Shown here piece by piece: positions 30,549 through 38,776 of a stretch of DNA of 38,778 nucleotides. A program made the translations under genes and the position numbers. The stretch is from Nonomuraea indica (GTDB taxonomy: Bacteria > Actinomycetota > Actinomycetes > Streptosporangiales > Streptosporangiaceae), in contig NZ_KZ559484.1 in the NCBI RefSeq assembly GCF_002850745.1, positions 1 through 38,778 on the forward strand, in the 5' to 3' direction. Under the pieces are notes generated by a model, which had not been told where the DNA came from, ran no database searches, and saw only the letters and a program-made list of their open reading frames with translations. The first letter of the stretch is position 1. Each line of letters begins with the position of its first letter.

Positions 30549-32426
30549 TCAGGCGGCGGGGACGACCGCCGGCTCGGCGAACTGGGTGGTGTAGAGCTCC
30601 TCGTAGCGGCCACCCGCGGCGAGCAGTTCGGCGTGCGTGCCGCGCTCCACCACGCGGCCGTCCTCGATGACCAGGATGAGGTCGGCGGCCCGGATGGTGG
30701 ACAGCCGGTGCGCGATCACCACGGCGGTGCGGCCCGCCAACGCCTCGCCCAGCGCCTCCTGCACGGCCGCCTCGGAGGTGGAGTCGAGCGCGGCCGTGGC
30801 CTCGTCCAGGATGACCACCTGGGGCCTGGCCAGCAGCAGGCGGGCGATGGTGAGCCGCTGCCGCTCGCCGCCGGACAGCCGGTAGCCGCGCTCCCCGACC
30901 ACCGTGTCCAGGCCGTCGGGCAGCGACTCGATCAGCGTGGCGAGGCGGGCCCTGCGCAGCGCGTCCCACACCTCGTCCTCGCTCGCCTCCGGCCGGGCGA
31001 ACAGCAGGTTGGCCCGTATCGTCTCGTGGAAGAGGTGCCCGTCCTGGGTGACCATGCCGAGCGTCGAGCGGATGGAGTCGGCGCTCAGGTCGCGCACGTC
31101 CACCCCGCCGATCCGTACGGCCCCCGAGTCCACGTCGTACAGGCGGGGCAGGAGCTGCGCGATCGTGGACTTGCCCGCTCCGGAGGAGCCGACCAGCGCG
31201 ACCATCTGCCCCGGTTCGGCCCGGAAGGACACGCCGTGCAGCACCTCCTCGCCGCCCCGGGTGTCGAGGGCGGCCACCTCCTCCAGCGAGGCCAGCGACA
31301 CCTTGTCGGCCGAGGGGTAGGCGAAGCGCACGTCGTCGAACTCGACCCCGACCGGCCCCTCCGGCACCCGTACCGCGTCCGGCCTGTCCTGGATGAGCGG
31401 CTTGAGGTCGAGGACCTCGAAGACCCGCTCGAAGCTGACCAGCGCGCTCATCACGTCCACCCGGGCGCTGGCCAGCGCGGTCAGCGGCGAGTAGAGACGG
31501 GTGAGCAGCAGCGCCAGCGCAACCACCGAACCGGCTTCGAGCTCGCCGCGCAGCGCGTAGAAGCCGCCGAGGCCGTAGACGAGCGCGAGCGCGAGCGCCG
31601 ACACCAGCGTCAGCGCGGTGACGAAGGCGAACTGCGACATCGCCGTGCGCACGCCGATGTCGCGCACCCGCCGGGCCCGCGCGGCGAACTCCGCCGACTC
31701 GTGCGCGGGGCGGCCGAACAGCTTGACCAGCGTCGCGCCCGGCGCGGAGAACCGCTCGGTCATCTGGGTGCCCATGGCCGCGTTGTGGTCGGCGGCCTCG
31801 CGCCGCAGCCGGGCGATGCGCACGCCCATCCGCCGCGCCGGCAGCACGAACACCGGCAGCAGCACCAGCGCCAGCAGCGTGATCTGCCACGAGATGCCGA
31901 TCATCACGGTGAGCGCCAGCACCAGGGTCACGACGTTGCCCGCCACGCTGGACAGGGTGTCGGTGAACGCCCGCTGGGCCCCGATCACGTCGTTGTTCAG
32001 CCGGCTGACCAGCGCGCCCGTACGGGTGCGGGTGAAGAAGGCGACCGGCATGCGCTGCACGTGGTCGAAGACCGCCGTGCGCAGGTCGAGGATCAGCCCC
32101 TCCCCGAGTCCAGCCGACAGCCACCTCTCCAGCAGCCCCAGCCCTGCCTCGGCGACGGCCAGCCCGGCGATGAGGACGGCCAGGCCGACGACGACGCCGA
32201 GCTCCTCACCCTTGCCGATGGCGTCCAGCACCCGGCCGGCGAGCACGGGCGGCGCCACGGCCAGGGCCGCCATCACCACGCTGAGCAGCAGGTACACCGC
32301 GATCCGGCGGCGATACGGCCGGGCGAAACCCCAGACACGGCGGAGCGTCGCCCTGGACACAGGACGACGCTCGCGCTGGTTGTTCAACGAGTACAGCTGG
32401 TGCCAGGCGGTCACTTCCATGCTCAT
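30549..32426 (-). CDS. ABC exporter, fused permease and ATPase (MsbA/multidrug type)
   Basis: This 625-residue half-transporter has a six-helix membrane domain (about residues 40-325) and an ATPase domain (about 360-612). Walker A is GSSGAGKS (413-420), the signature is LSGGE (517-521), Walker B is VVILDE (537-542) and the switch His573 lies in VVIAHRL. It would work as a dimer exporting a lipid or drug. The start at 32426 is favoured because TAGGCT lies seven bases ahead; Met3 is an alternative. It lies 34 bp downstream of phoX on the same strand but has its own MerR-type promoter, whose -35 overlaps the phoX stop. No MerR-family gene is in the window. Confidence 0.93.
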   Translation of the reverse strand: MSMEVTAWHQLYSLNNQRERRPVSRATLRRVWGFARPYRRRIAVYLLLSVVMAALAVAPPVLAGRVLDAIGKGEELGVVVGLAVLIAGLAVAEAGLGLLERWLSAGLGEGLILDLRTAVFDHVQRMPVAFFTRTRTGALVSRLNNDVIGAQRAFTDTLSSVAGNVVTLVLALTVMIGISWQITLLALVLLPVFVLPARRMGVRIARLRREAADHNAAMGTQMTERFSAPGATLVKLFGRPAHESAEFAARARRVRDIGVRTAMSQFAFVTALTLVSALALALVYGLGGFYALRGELEAGSVVALALLLTRLYSPLTALASARVDVMSALVSFERVFEVLDLKPLIQDRPDAVRVPEGPVGVEFDDVRFAYPSADKVSLASLEEVAALDTRGGEEVLHGVSFRAEPGQMVALVGSSGAGKSTIAQLLPRLYDVDSGAVRIGGVDVRDLSADSIRSTLGMVTQDGHLFHETIRANLLFARPEASEDEVWDALRRARLATLIESLPDGLDTVVGERGYRLSGGERQRLTIARLLLARPQVVILDEATAALDSTSEAAVQEALGEALAGRTAVVIAHRLSTIRAADLILVIEDGRVVERGTHAELLAAGGRYEELYTTQFAEPAVVPAA

Positions 32427-32433
32427 GGCATGG

Positions 32434-32464
32434 AGCCTAGAACCTCAACTTTGGTTCAGGTCAA
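32434..32464 (-). promoter_or_regulatory. MerR-type promoter with 19-bp spacer and internal dyad
   Basis: On the reverse strand TTGACC (32464-32459) and TAGGCT (32439-32434) are separated by 19 bp. The spacer region carries ACCTCAAC (32442-32449), TTTG, GTTCAGGT (32454-32461), an inverted repeat matching at 7 of 8 positions. An overlong spacer with a centred dyad is the hallmark of MerR-family activated promoters. It drives the ABC exporter, apparently without a leader. Confidence 0.75.
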
Positions 32465-34539
32465 CTGCCGATCTTGCGGCCCTCGGCGTGCCAGACGACC
32501 GCCACGGCCGGGCGGGGCTGGCCACCGTCGGGCCAGCGGCTCGCCGGGCTGTCGGGGCTCGCGCCGTCCACCTCGCCGGGGTGCTGCACCGCGACGAAGA
32601 CGCTGCGCTGGTCCTGGGTGACCATGGGCCCGCAGGTCTCGGCCCCGACCGGCACCGAGAGGAACTGGCGCAGGTAGCCGCGCTCCCCGCCCCGCACGGG
32701 CATCGCGAACAGGCCGTCGTTGCCGCCGAGCGCGTTGCCGTCCGTGGAGATCCACAGGTTGCCGTCACGGTCGAAGGCCAGGTTGTCCGGGCAGGAGATC
32801 GGCGAGACCTTCGACTTGTCGAAGCCGGCGAAGTACGTCGAGGCGTCCTTCGGGTCGCCGCAGACCAGCGGCAGCGACCAGGCGAACGTCAGCTCCGTCG
32901 GGTCGCCGCGCCGCTCGACCAGCTCCAGGACGTGGCCGTGCTTGTTGGAGGCGCGCGGGTTGGCCTCGTCCACCTGCGCGGCGGTCCGGTTGGAGTTGTT
33001 GGTCAGCGCGATGTAGACGGCGCCGGTGACCGGGTTGCGCTCCACGTCCTCCGGCCGGTCCATCTTGGTGGGGCCGATCTTGTCCGCCGTCGAGCGGCCG
33101 GCCCTGTCCGCCGCCGCGCGGGTGTAGACGAGCACCTCGGCGGCGGTCATCCCCTCGACGTACGACCTGTCGCCGCTGACCAGCGGGATCCACGTGCCCG
33201 AACCGTCGAACGCCCCGTCGGAGGGCAGCTTGCCCGATCCGTCCAGCTCGGCCGCCGGGCTGTCGCCGGTGAACCTGGCCGCGTACAGGGTGCCCTCGTC
33301 CAGCAGCCGGCGGTTGTGCCGGTCGTTGCCGGGCCGGTAGCGGTCCTTCGAGACGAACTTGTAGACGTACTCGAACCGCGAGTCGTCGCCCATGTAGACC
33401 ACCAGGCGGCCGTCAGGGGCCACCGTCGTCGTGGCGGCCTCGTGCTTGAACCGGCCGAGCGCCGTGCGCTTCACCGGCGTCGAGTCGGGGTCGAACGGGT
33501 CGATCTCCACGATCCACCCGAACCGGTTGACCTCGTTCGGGTGCTTGGCCAGGTCGAACCGCTCCTCCACCCGGTCGAACCGGCGGCTGCTCGACGAGGT
33601 GCCGGACGGGATGGTGTAGCGGGCGATGTACGGCCGCTGCGCCTCGGGCACCTTGTCGCCGTTGACGAAGTACTGGTCGAAGTTCTCCTCGGCCGTCAGC
33701 ACCGTGCCCCACGGGGTGGTGCCGCCGGCGCAGTTGTTCAGCATGCCGACCGGCTTGGTGCCGGACGGGTCGGCGGCCGTCTTCAGCAGGTCGCTGCCCG
33801 CGGCCGGGCCGGTGAACCGCATCGGCGTGTGCACGGTGATGCGCCGGTTGTAGCGCCGGCGACCGCTGGTGACCAGCTTCCACTCGCCGGTGCCCTTCAC
33901 CCGCTCCACCTCGACGACCGAGCCGCCGTGGGCGGCCATCGCGATCTTGATCTGCTCCTCGGTCGCGGTGCCGCCGCCCTGGTAGCCGCGGAACATCAGG
34001 GCCTCGGTGGTGTACTCGTGGTTCACCCACAGCAGGCCGCGGTCACGGCCCATCGGGAACAGCGTCACGTAGTCGCAGTTGTAGCCGAACTGCTTGGCCT
34101 GCGCCTCGGCGCTCTGCTTGTCGAAGTCGAACTCCGGCGCGTCCGGCAGCACGGGGTCGCCCCAGCGCACCACCACGGAGCTGGTGTAGCCGCCGGGCAC
34201 CCGCAGCGCGTCGTCGGTGTTCGGCGGGACGGGCGTGAACCGCAGGTTCGAGCGGCCACCTCCGCGCAGCGCGGCCTCCTCGGGCCCGGCCGGGTCCGCC
34301 AGCGCGGGGGCCGCCCCCACGGCTCCGGCCACGCCGGTGCCCGCCACGAGCGCGCCCAGCGCGCCGGCGCGCAGCACGCCGCGGCGGGACATGGCCTGGG
34401 CGACGACGTCGCCGAAATAGGTGTTGCCGCTGTCGTTGCCGGGCTCGTGCGCGCAGGCGTTGCCACAGCGGAACTGGCAGGTCATCGCCGATCGGCCTGA
34501 CTTGTGCGTGGTGAGCAGCGGAAGAAGCCGATTCTGCAC
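32461..34539 (-). CDS. phoX: PhoX-family alkaline phosphatase (DUF839), Tat-exported
   Basis: This 692-residue protein is a secreted, metal-dependent phosphatase of the PhoX family, which releases phosphate from organic phosphate esters. A long N-terminal segment with conserved Cys (TCQFRCGNACAH) precedes a twin-arginine signal (SRRGVLRAGALG, Arg52-Arg53) and an AxA-like cleavage region. The mature part has PhoX blocks such as LLWVNHEYTTE, GGTTPWGTVLTAEENFDQYF, GWIVEIDPFDP, TKMDRPEDVERNP and PDNLAFDRDGNLWISTDGN. The GTG at 34539 was chosen because GGAG lies seven bases ahead; the frame open to 34680 is not conserved. PHO-box-like 11-nt repeats lie upstream, pointing to PhoP control in phosphate starvation. 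Confidence 0.92.
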   Translation of the reverse strand: MQNRLLPLLTTHKSGRSAMTCQFRCGNACAHEPGNDSGNTYFGDVVAQAMSRRGVLRAGALGALVAGTGVAGAVGAAPALADPAGPEEAALRGGGRSNLRFTPVPPNTDDALRVPGGYTSSVVVRWGDPVLPDAPEFDFDKQSAEAQAKQFGYNCDYVTLFPMGRDRGLLWVNHEYTTEALMFRGYQGGGTATEEQIKIAMAAHGGSVVEVERVKGTGEWKLVTSGRRRYNRRITVHTPMRFTGPAAGSDLLKTAADPSGTKPVGMLNNCAGGTTPWGTVLTAEENFDQYFVNGDKVPEAQRPYIARYTIPSGTSSSSRRFDRVEERFDLAKHPNEVNRFGWIVEIDPFDPDSTPVKRTALGRFKHEAATTTVAPDGRLVVYMGDDSRFEYVYKFVSKDRYRPGNDRHNRRLLDEGTLYAARFTGDSPAAELDGSGKLPSDGAFDGSGTWIPLVSGDRSYVEGMTAAEVLVYTRAAADRAGRSTADKIGPTKMDRPEDVERNPVTGAVYIALTNNSNRTAAQVDEANPRASNKHGHVLELVERRGDPTELTFAWSLPLVCGDPKDASTYFAGFDKSKVSPISCPDNLAFDRDGNLWISTDGNALGGNDGLFAMPVRGGERGYLRQFLSVPVGAETCGPMVTQDQRSVFVAVQHPGEVDGASPDSPASRWPDGGQPRPAVAVVWHAEGRKIGS

Positions 34540-34588
34540 GGGAGACTCCAAAGATGGTGCGCGGTGTTTCGGCCGAGACGCTACGAGA

Positions 34589-34632
34589 ACCGCGGTAACC
34601 CTCGGTGAACAACGGCCTCCGGCATGGTGAAC
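34589..34632 (-). promoter_or_regulatory. PHO-box-like array upstream of phoX
   Basis: Read on the reverse strand in 11-nt steps, units begin GTTCACCATGC (34632-34622), then a degenerate unit (34621-34611), GTTCACCGAGG (34610-34600) and GTTACCGCGGT (34599-34589). Two units carry the perfect GTTCACC core and one a near match, in the 11-nt register of actinomycete PhoP sites. It lies 50-93 bases before the phoX start. Confidence 0.75.
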
Positions 34633-34670
34633 CCTTCGCCCCCAAGGAGAACCGGGGGGACAATGGGCGG

Positions 34671-35129
34671 GTGCCACCACGCAGACCCGACCCCGAGAAG
34701 CTGAGGACCGCGCTGGACGCCCAGCTCGTCGCCCTGGACGAGCCGCCCTTCGACGGCCCCGCCACCGCGCTGGCCGGAGCCCTCGTGGCCGCCGTGCTCG
34801 CCGCCTACGACCGGGGCCGCACCCCCGAGCGCGACGCCGCCCGGCAGGCCGTGCGCCACCTGCTCGACCGGCTGACGACCGCCGCCCCCGGCCGGACGGT
34901 CGAGGTGCGCGTGCCGCCGTACGCGGCCGTGCAGGCCGTCGAGGGCCCGCGCCACACGCGCGGCACCCCGCCGAACGTCGTGGAGACGGACCCGCGCACC
35001 TGGATCGAGCTGGCCGTGGGCCGCCTCACCTGGCAGGAGGCCGTGGCCAAGGGAGCGGTCGCGGCGAGCGGGGCCCGCGCCGATCTGTCGGCCCACCTGC
35101 CCCTCGACCGGCCCGGCCGGCCCGGTTAG
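34671..35129 (+). CDS. Sterol-carrier-family protein
   Basis: This 152-residue protein has an N-terminal helical part and a C-terminal SCP2-like segment with the conserved actinomycete text EVRVPPYAAVQAVEGPRHTRGTPPNVVETDPRTWIELAVGR. Such proteins are often near purF in actinomycetes, but their ligand is unknown. The GTG lies six bases after GACAAT (34659-34664), suggesting a leaderless mRNA; an in-frame extension upstream to 34605 overlaps the PHO-box array. It converges on the DUF4190 gene with a 19-bp gap. Confidence 0.82.
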   Translation: MPPRRPDPEKLRTALDAQLVALDEPPFDGPATALAGALVAAVLAAYDRGRTPERDAARQAVRHLLDRLTTAAPGRTVEVRVPPYAAVQAVEGPRHTRGTPPNVVETDPRTWIELAVGRLTWQEAVAKGAVAASGARADLSAHLPLDRPGRPG

Positions 35130-35155
35130 GTCAGATCGGCCGGCCCGGTCAGGTC
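35114..35155. repeat. Imperfect 19-bp direct repeat spanning two convergent stops
   Basis: Copies at 35114-35132 and 35137-35155 differ at one base, with a 23-bp period. They cover the stop codons of the sterol-carrier gene and the DUF4190 gene. Confidence 0.75.
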
Positions 35156-36072
35156 GGTGGCCGCACCCAGGGGAAACGCTGCCGGAAGCACCGGTCGGCC
35201 AGCTCCGGCGGCAGCCCCGAGCATTCCTGGACCACGCTCCAGAACCACACGGCCACGATCGCGAACAGGGCCAGGGCCAGGACACTGATCACGATGCCGG
35301 CGATGGCGCGGCCCTTGCCCACGCCCTTGCTGAGCGCGACGCCGCCGAACACGATCGACAGGATCGCGGTCAGCAGGCCGGTGAAGCAGACGAAGACGAG
35401 GAACGGGCTGGCCACGCCCAGCACCAGCGACGCGGTCGCCAGCCCGCTGCCCGGCCTGGACGGTGGTGCCTGCTGGTACGGGGTGGGCGGCGGGTAGCCG
35501 GTGCCGTACGCGCCGCCGGGCCCGTAAGGACCGGTCGCGCCGTAGGGGCCGGTCGCGCCGGTCGCGCCGTAAGGGCCGCCCGGCGCGCCGCCGGGGCCGT
35601 ACGGCGCGGGGCCCGGGCCGCCGCCGGGCGGGCCGCCGTACGGGCTGGAGGGCGTGGTGCCGGGCACCGGCCCACCCTGCTCGTGCCGCTGCTCGGGTCG
35701 CTCGGGCGGCTGCCCTGACGGCTGCTCGTACGGTCGCTCGGGCGGCTGCCCTGACGGCTGCTCGGCGGGCTGCTCGGGTGACTCGTAGCGGGACGGCGTC
35801 GTCGCGGCCGAGGCGGGGCCGCCCGGTTGCGGCGGGGCGGTCTCCTCCCAGCCGGGGTACGGCGGCGTGCCACCCGGAGCGGGCGGCGGTTGCGCCCCCT
35901 CCCCGGCCCGCTCCTCCGGCTCGACGCCCCGTGGCCGCGTGCCGCCGGGACGCTCGAAGACGGCCGTGCTCTCGGCGTCGGCGCTCTCGGGAGCGGACGG
36001 CCCGCCGGAGCCCAGGTAGTCGTCGGACTCGTCCTCGCGCCAGGCGCGGTTCGGGTCCCCGGGTGTGGTCAC
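35149..36072 (-). CDS. DUF4190 membrane protein with Pro/Gly-rich tail
   Basis: This 307-residue protein has a long hydrophilic N-terminus rich in Pro, Gly, Gln and Tyr (about residues 15-200) and a DUF4190-like C-terminus with two membrane helices (about 212-240 and 256-282), then a short Cys-containing tail. The low-complexity part holds repeated QPSGQPPERP and GATGPYG units. Function is unknown; tails of this kind occur on actinomycete membrane proteins. The GTG at 36072 was chosen because GGGGAGA lies seven bases ahead; the long frame upstream to 36381 runs over the purF promoter and is not credible. Confidence 0.8.
   Translation of the reverse strand: MTTPGDPNRAWREDESDDYLGSGGPSAPESADAESTAVFERPGGTRPRGVEPEERAGEGAQPPPAPGGTPPYPGWEETAPPQPGGPASAATTPSRYESPEQPAEQPSGQPPERPYEQPSGQPPERPEQRHEQGGPVPGTTPSSPYGGPPGGGPGPAPYGPGGAPGGPYGATGATGPYGATGPYGPGGAYGTGYPPPTPYQQAPPSRPGSGLATASLVLGVASPFLVFVCFTGLLTAILSIVFGGVALSKGVGKGRAIAGIVISVLALALFAIVAVWFWSVVQECSGLPPELADRCFRQRFPWVRPPT
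35696..35764. repeat. 33-bp direct repeat in the Pro/Gly-rich tail
   Basis: Identical 33-bp copies at 35696-35728 and 35732-35764 encode the two EQPSGQPPERP-type units at a 12-codon period. Confidence 0.85.
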
Positions 36073-36252
36073 GTCTGCGTCTCCCCGACTGAGGTCAGAT
36101 GCCGGATACCTCACCCTTACGCGCAACGCTCCGGCGCAACCGCACGACACGGCAAAGGCCCGGCCATGCTTGGGGCAGCATGCGGCCAACCGGCCGACCG
36201 CGCAGGTCACGTGACCCCGTACCCGGGTGTGCGAGCAGCCGAGCGGCCGACC

Positions 36253-36265
36253 TAGACTGAAGCAC
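36253..36265 (+). promoter_or_regulatory. -10 element of purF (leaderless)
   Basis: TAGACT (36253-36258) lies seven bases before the GTG at 36266. The same hexamer lies six bases before ptrB. No good -35 was found. Confidence 0.55.
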
Positions 36266-37702
36266 GTGCTGAAGGGCGACGGCCGGCTCGGCCATGACCT
36301 GGACCCCGACGATCGAGCGCCACGCGACGCATGCGGCGTCTTCGGCGTCTGGGCTCCGGGCGAGGAAGTTTCCAAACTCACCTACTACGGGCTGTACGCG
36401 TTGCAGCACCGCGGCCAGGAGTCCGCGGGCATCGCGGTCAGCGAGGGCAGCCGCATCCTCGTCTACAAGGACATGGGCCTGGTGGCCCAGGTCTTCGACG
36501 AGTCGGTGCTCGGCACCCTGCGTGGGCATCTGGCGATCGGTCACTGCCGCTACTCCACCACCGGCTCCAGCGTGTGGGAGAACGCTCAGCCCACGCTGAG
36601 CTCCACCGAGGTGGGCGGCCTCGCGCTGGCCCACAACGGCAACCTCATCAACACCCCCGAGCTGGCCGAGCGGCTGGCCCCGGGGGCGACCCGCGCCACC
36701 ACCGACACCGAGGTGCTCACCACCCTGCTCGCCCAGGACCGCGACCGTTCCGTGGAGGACGCGGCGGCCGAGCTGCTGCCGCAGGTCAAGGGCGCCTACT
36801 CGCTGGTGTTCATGGACGAGACGACGCTCTACGCGGCGCGCGACCCGCAGGGCATCCGCCCGCTGGTGCTGGGCAGGCTGGAGCGCGGCTGGGTCGTCGC
36901 CTCCGAGACGGCGGCGCTCGACATCGTGGGCGCCACGTTCGTCCGCGAGATCGAGCCCGGCGAGCTGCTCACCATCGACGCCAACGGCGTCCGCTCGCGC
37001 CGGTTCGCGCTGGCCGAGCCCAAGGGCTGCCTGTTCGAGTACGTCTATCTCGCCCGCCCCGACACCACGATCGCCGGGCGCGGCGTCCAGGTCACCCGTG
37101 TCGAGGTCGGCCGGGTGCTGGCCCGCGAGCACCCCGTGGAGGCCGACCTGGTCATCCCGACGCCCGAGTCGGGCACCCCCGCCGCCGTCGGCTACGCCGA
37201 GGAGAGCGGCATCCCCTACGGCCAGGGCCTGGTGAAGAACTCCTACGTCGGCCGGACGTTCATCCAGCCCTCGCAGACCATCCGCCAGCTCGGCATCCGG
37301 CTCAAGCTCAACCCGCTGCGCGAGGTCGTGCAGGGCAAGCGCCTGGTCGTCGTAGACGACTCGATCGTGCGCGGCAACACCCAGCGCGCCATCGTCAAGA
37401 TGCTGCGCGAGGCCGGAGCACGCGAGGTGCACGTGCGCATCTCCTCCCCGCCGGTCGCCTGGCCGTGCTTCTACGGCATCGACTTCGCCACCAGGGCCGA
37501 GCTCATCGCGGGCTCGCTCACGGTCGAGGAGATCCGCGCGTCGCTGGGCGCCGACAGCCTCGGCTACATCTCGCTCGAAGGGCTCACCAAGGCCACGACC
37601 ATCCCGGCGTCGCGGCTGTGCATGGCCTGCTTCGACGGCTCCTATCCCATCCCGATCGACCAGGACAACGTCGGCAAGTACGTGTTGGAGAGCAAGGCGT
37701 GA
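36266..37702 (+). CDS. purF: Amidophosphoribosyltransferase PurF
   Basis: This 478-residue enzyme makes phosphoribosylamine from PRPP and glutamine, the first committed step of purine synthesis. A 22-residue propeptide precedes Cys23, the N-terminal nucleophile of mature PurF (ACGVFGVWAP). The PRPP site is VVVDDSIVRGNT. Cys255, Cys401, Cys452 and Cys455 match the four ligands of the [4Fe-4S] cluster of the Bacillus-type enzyme, so an oxygen-sensitive clustered form is likely. The GTG start was chosen from its position after TAGACT and the expected propeptide length; the frame open to 36227 adds a non-conserved stretch. Its stop overlaps purM by GTGA. Confidence 0.95.
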   Translation: MLKGDGRLGHDLDPDDRAPRDACGVFGVWAPGEEVSKLTYYGLYALQHRGQESAGIAVSEGSRILVYKDMGLVAQVFDESVLGTLRGHLAIGHCRYSTTGSSVWENAQPTLSSTEVGGLALAHNGNLINTPELAERLAPGATRATTDTEVLTTLLAQDRDRSVEDAAAELLPQVKGAYSLVFMDETTLYAARDPQGIRPLVLGRLERGWVVASETAALDIVGATFVREIEPGELLTIDANGVRSRRFALAEPKGCLFEYVYLARPDTTIAGRGVQVTRVEVGRVLAREHPVEADLVIPTPESGTPAAVGYAEESGIPYGQGLVKNSYVGRTFIQPSQTIRQLGIRLKLNPLREVVQGKRLVVVDDSIVRGNTQRAIVKMLREAGAREVHVRISSPPVAWPCFYGIDFATRAELIAGSLTVEEIRASLGADSLGYISLEGLTKATTIPASRLCMACFDGSYPIPIDQDNVGKYVLESKA

Positions 37703-38724
37703 CGAGTTACGAGGCCGCCGGCGTCGACATCGAGGCCGGCGAGCGCGCCGTCGCGCTGATGAAGGACAAGGTGGCCCGCTCCCGCAGGCCCGAGGTCGTC
37801 GACGACGCCAGCGGCTTCGCCGGGCTGTTCGACGCCTCGGCGTTGCTGCGCTACCGGCGGCCGCTGCTGGCCACCTCCACCGACGGCGTCGGCACCAAGG
37901 TCATGCTCGCCCAGCAGTACGGCAAGCACGACACGATCGGCATCGACCTCGTCGGCATGGTCCTCGACGACCTGGTGGTCTGCGGGGCCGAGCCGCTGTT
38001 CATGACCGACTACATCGCCTGCGGCAAGGTGGTGCCCGAGCGGGTCGCCGAGATCGTCGGCGGCATCGCCGAGGGCTGCCGCCTGGCGGGCGCCGCGCTG
38101 GTGGGCGGCGAGACGGCCGAGCATCCGGGCGCGATGGGCCCGGACGAGTACGACCTGGCCGGTGCGGGCACCGGCGTGGTCGAGGCGTCGGCCATGCTCG
38201 GGCCGTCCCGCGTGCGGGCCGGCGACGTGGTGCTGGGGCTCGCCTCGTCCGGGGTGCACTCCAACGGCTATTCGCTGGTGCGCCACGTGCTGCGCGAGGC
38301 GGGGCTGTCGCTCGACGCCGACCTGCCCGAGCTGGACCGGCCGCTCGGCGAGGAGCTGCTGGAGCCCACCCGGATCTACTCCCTCGACTGCCTGGCCCTG
38401 GCCCGCGAGGCCGAGGTGCACGCCTACGCGCACATCACCGGCGGCGGCATCGAGGGCAACCTGTCACGCTCGCTGCCCGGCGACCTCGACGCCCTGCTCG
38501 ACCGGTCGTCGTGGACGCCGCCGGCCGTCTTCGAGGTGCTGGCGGGGCACGGCCGCATCGGGCAGCGCGACATGGACCGTACGTTCAACCTCGGGGTGGG
38601 CATGGCGGCCGTCGTCGCCCCCTCGGCCGCCGACGCGGCGGTGCGGTTCCTCGCGGAGCGGGGGCTGCCCGCCTGGGTGCTCGGCGAGATCGTCCCCGGC
38701 TCGGGCGAGGCCCGCTACCGCTGA
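37699..38724 (+). CDS. purM: Phosphoribosylaminoimidazole synthetase PurM
   Basis: This 341-residue enzyme closes the imidazole ring to make AIR from FGAM with ATP, the step after the PurSQL reaction encoded upstream. Typical features include the N-terminal YEAAGVDIEAGERAV, STDGVGTKVMLAQ (substrate/ATP region), ALVGGETAEHPGAMG and HITGGGIEGNLSR. The GTG start overlaps the purF stop by 4 bp, so the two are translationally coupled. It is complete, with a long hairpin after it. Confidence 0.95.
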   Translation: MTSYEAAGVDIEAGERAVALMKDKVARSRRPEVVDDASGFAGLFDASALLRYRRPLLATSTDGVGTKVMLAQQYGKHDTIGIDLVGMVLDDLVVCGAEPLFMTDYIACGKVVPERVAEIVGGIAEGCRLAGAALVGGETAEHPGAMGPDEYDLAGAGTGVVEASAMLGPSRVRAGDVVLGLASSGVHSNGYSLVRHVLREAGLSLDADLPELDRPLGEELLEPTRIYSLDCLALAREAEVHAYAHITGGGIEGNLSRSLPGDLDALLDRSSWTPPAVFEVLAGHGRIGQRDMDRTFNLGVGMAAVVAPSAADAAVRFLAERGLPAWVLGEIVPGSGEARYR

Positions 38725-38736
38725 TCCCGCTGTCCC

Positions 38737-38776
38737 GCGCCGGGTCCGTGTGGTCGACGCCACACGTGCCCGGCGC
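38737..38776 (+). terminator. Hairpin terminator after purM
   Basis: GCGCCGGG (38737-38744) and CGTGTGG (38747-38753) pair with CCACACG (38760-38766) and CCCGGCGC (38769-38776), leaving a 2-base internal mismatch and a 6-nt loop. It starts 12 bases after the stop. The pairing is complete within the window. Confidence 0.85.
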
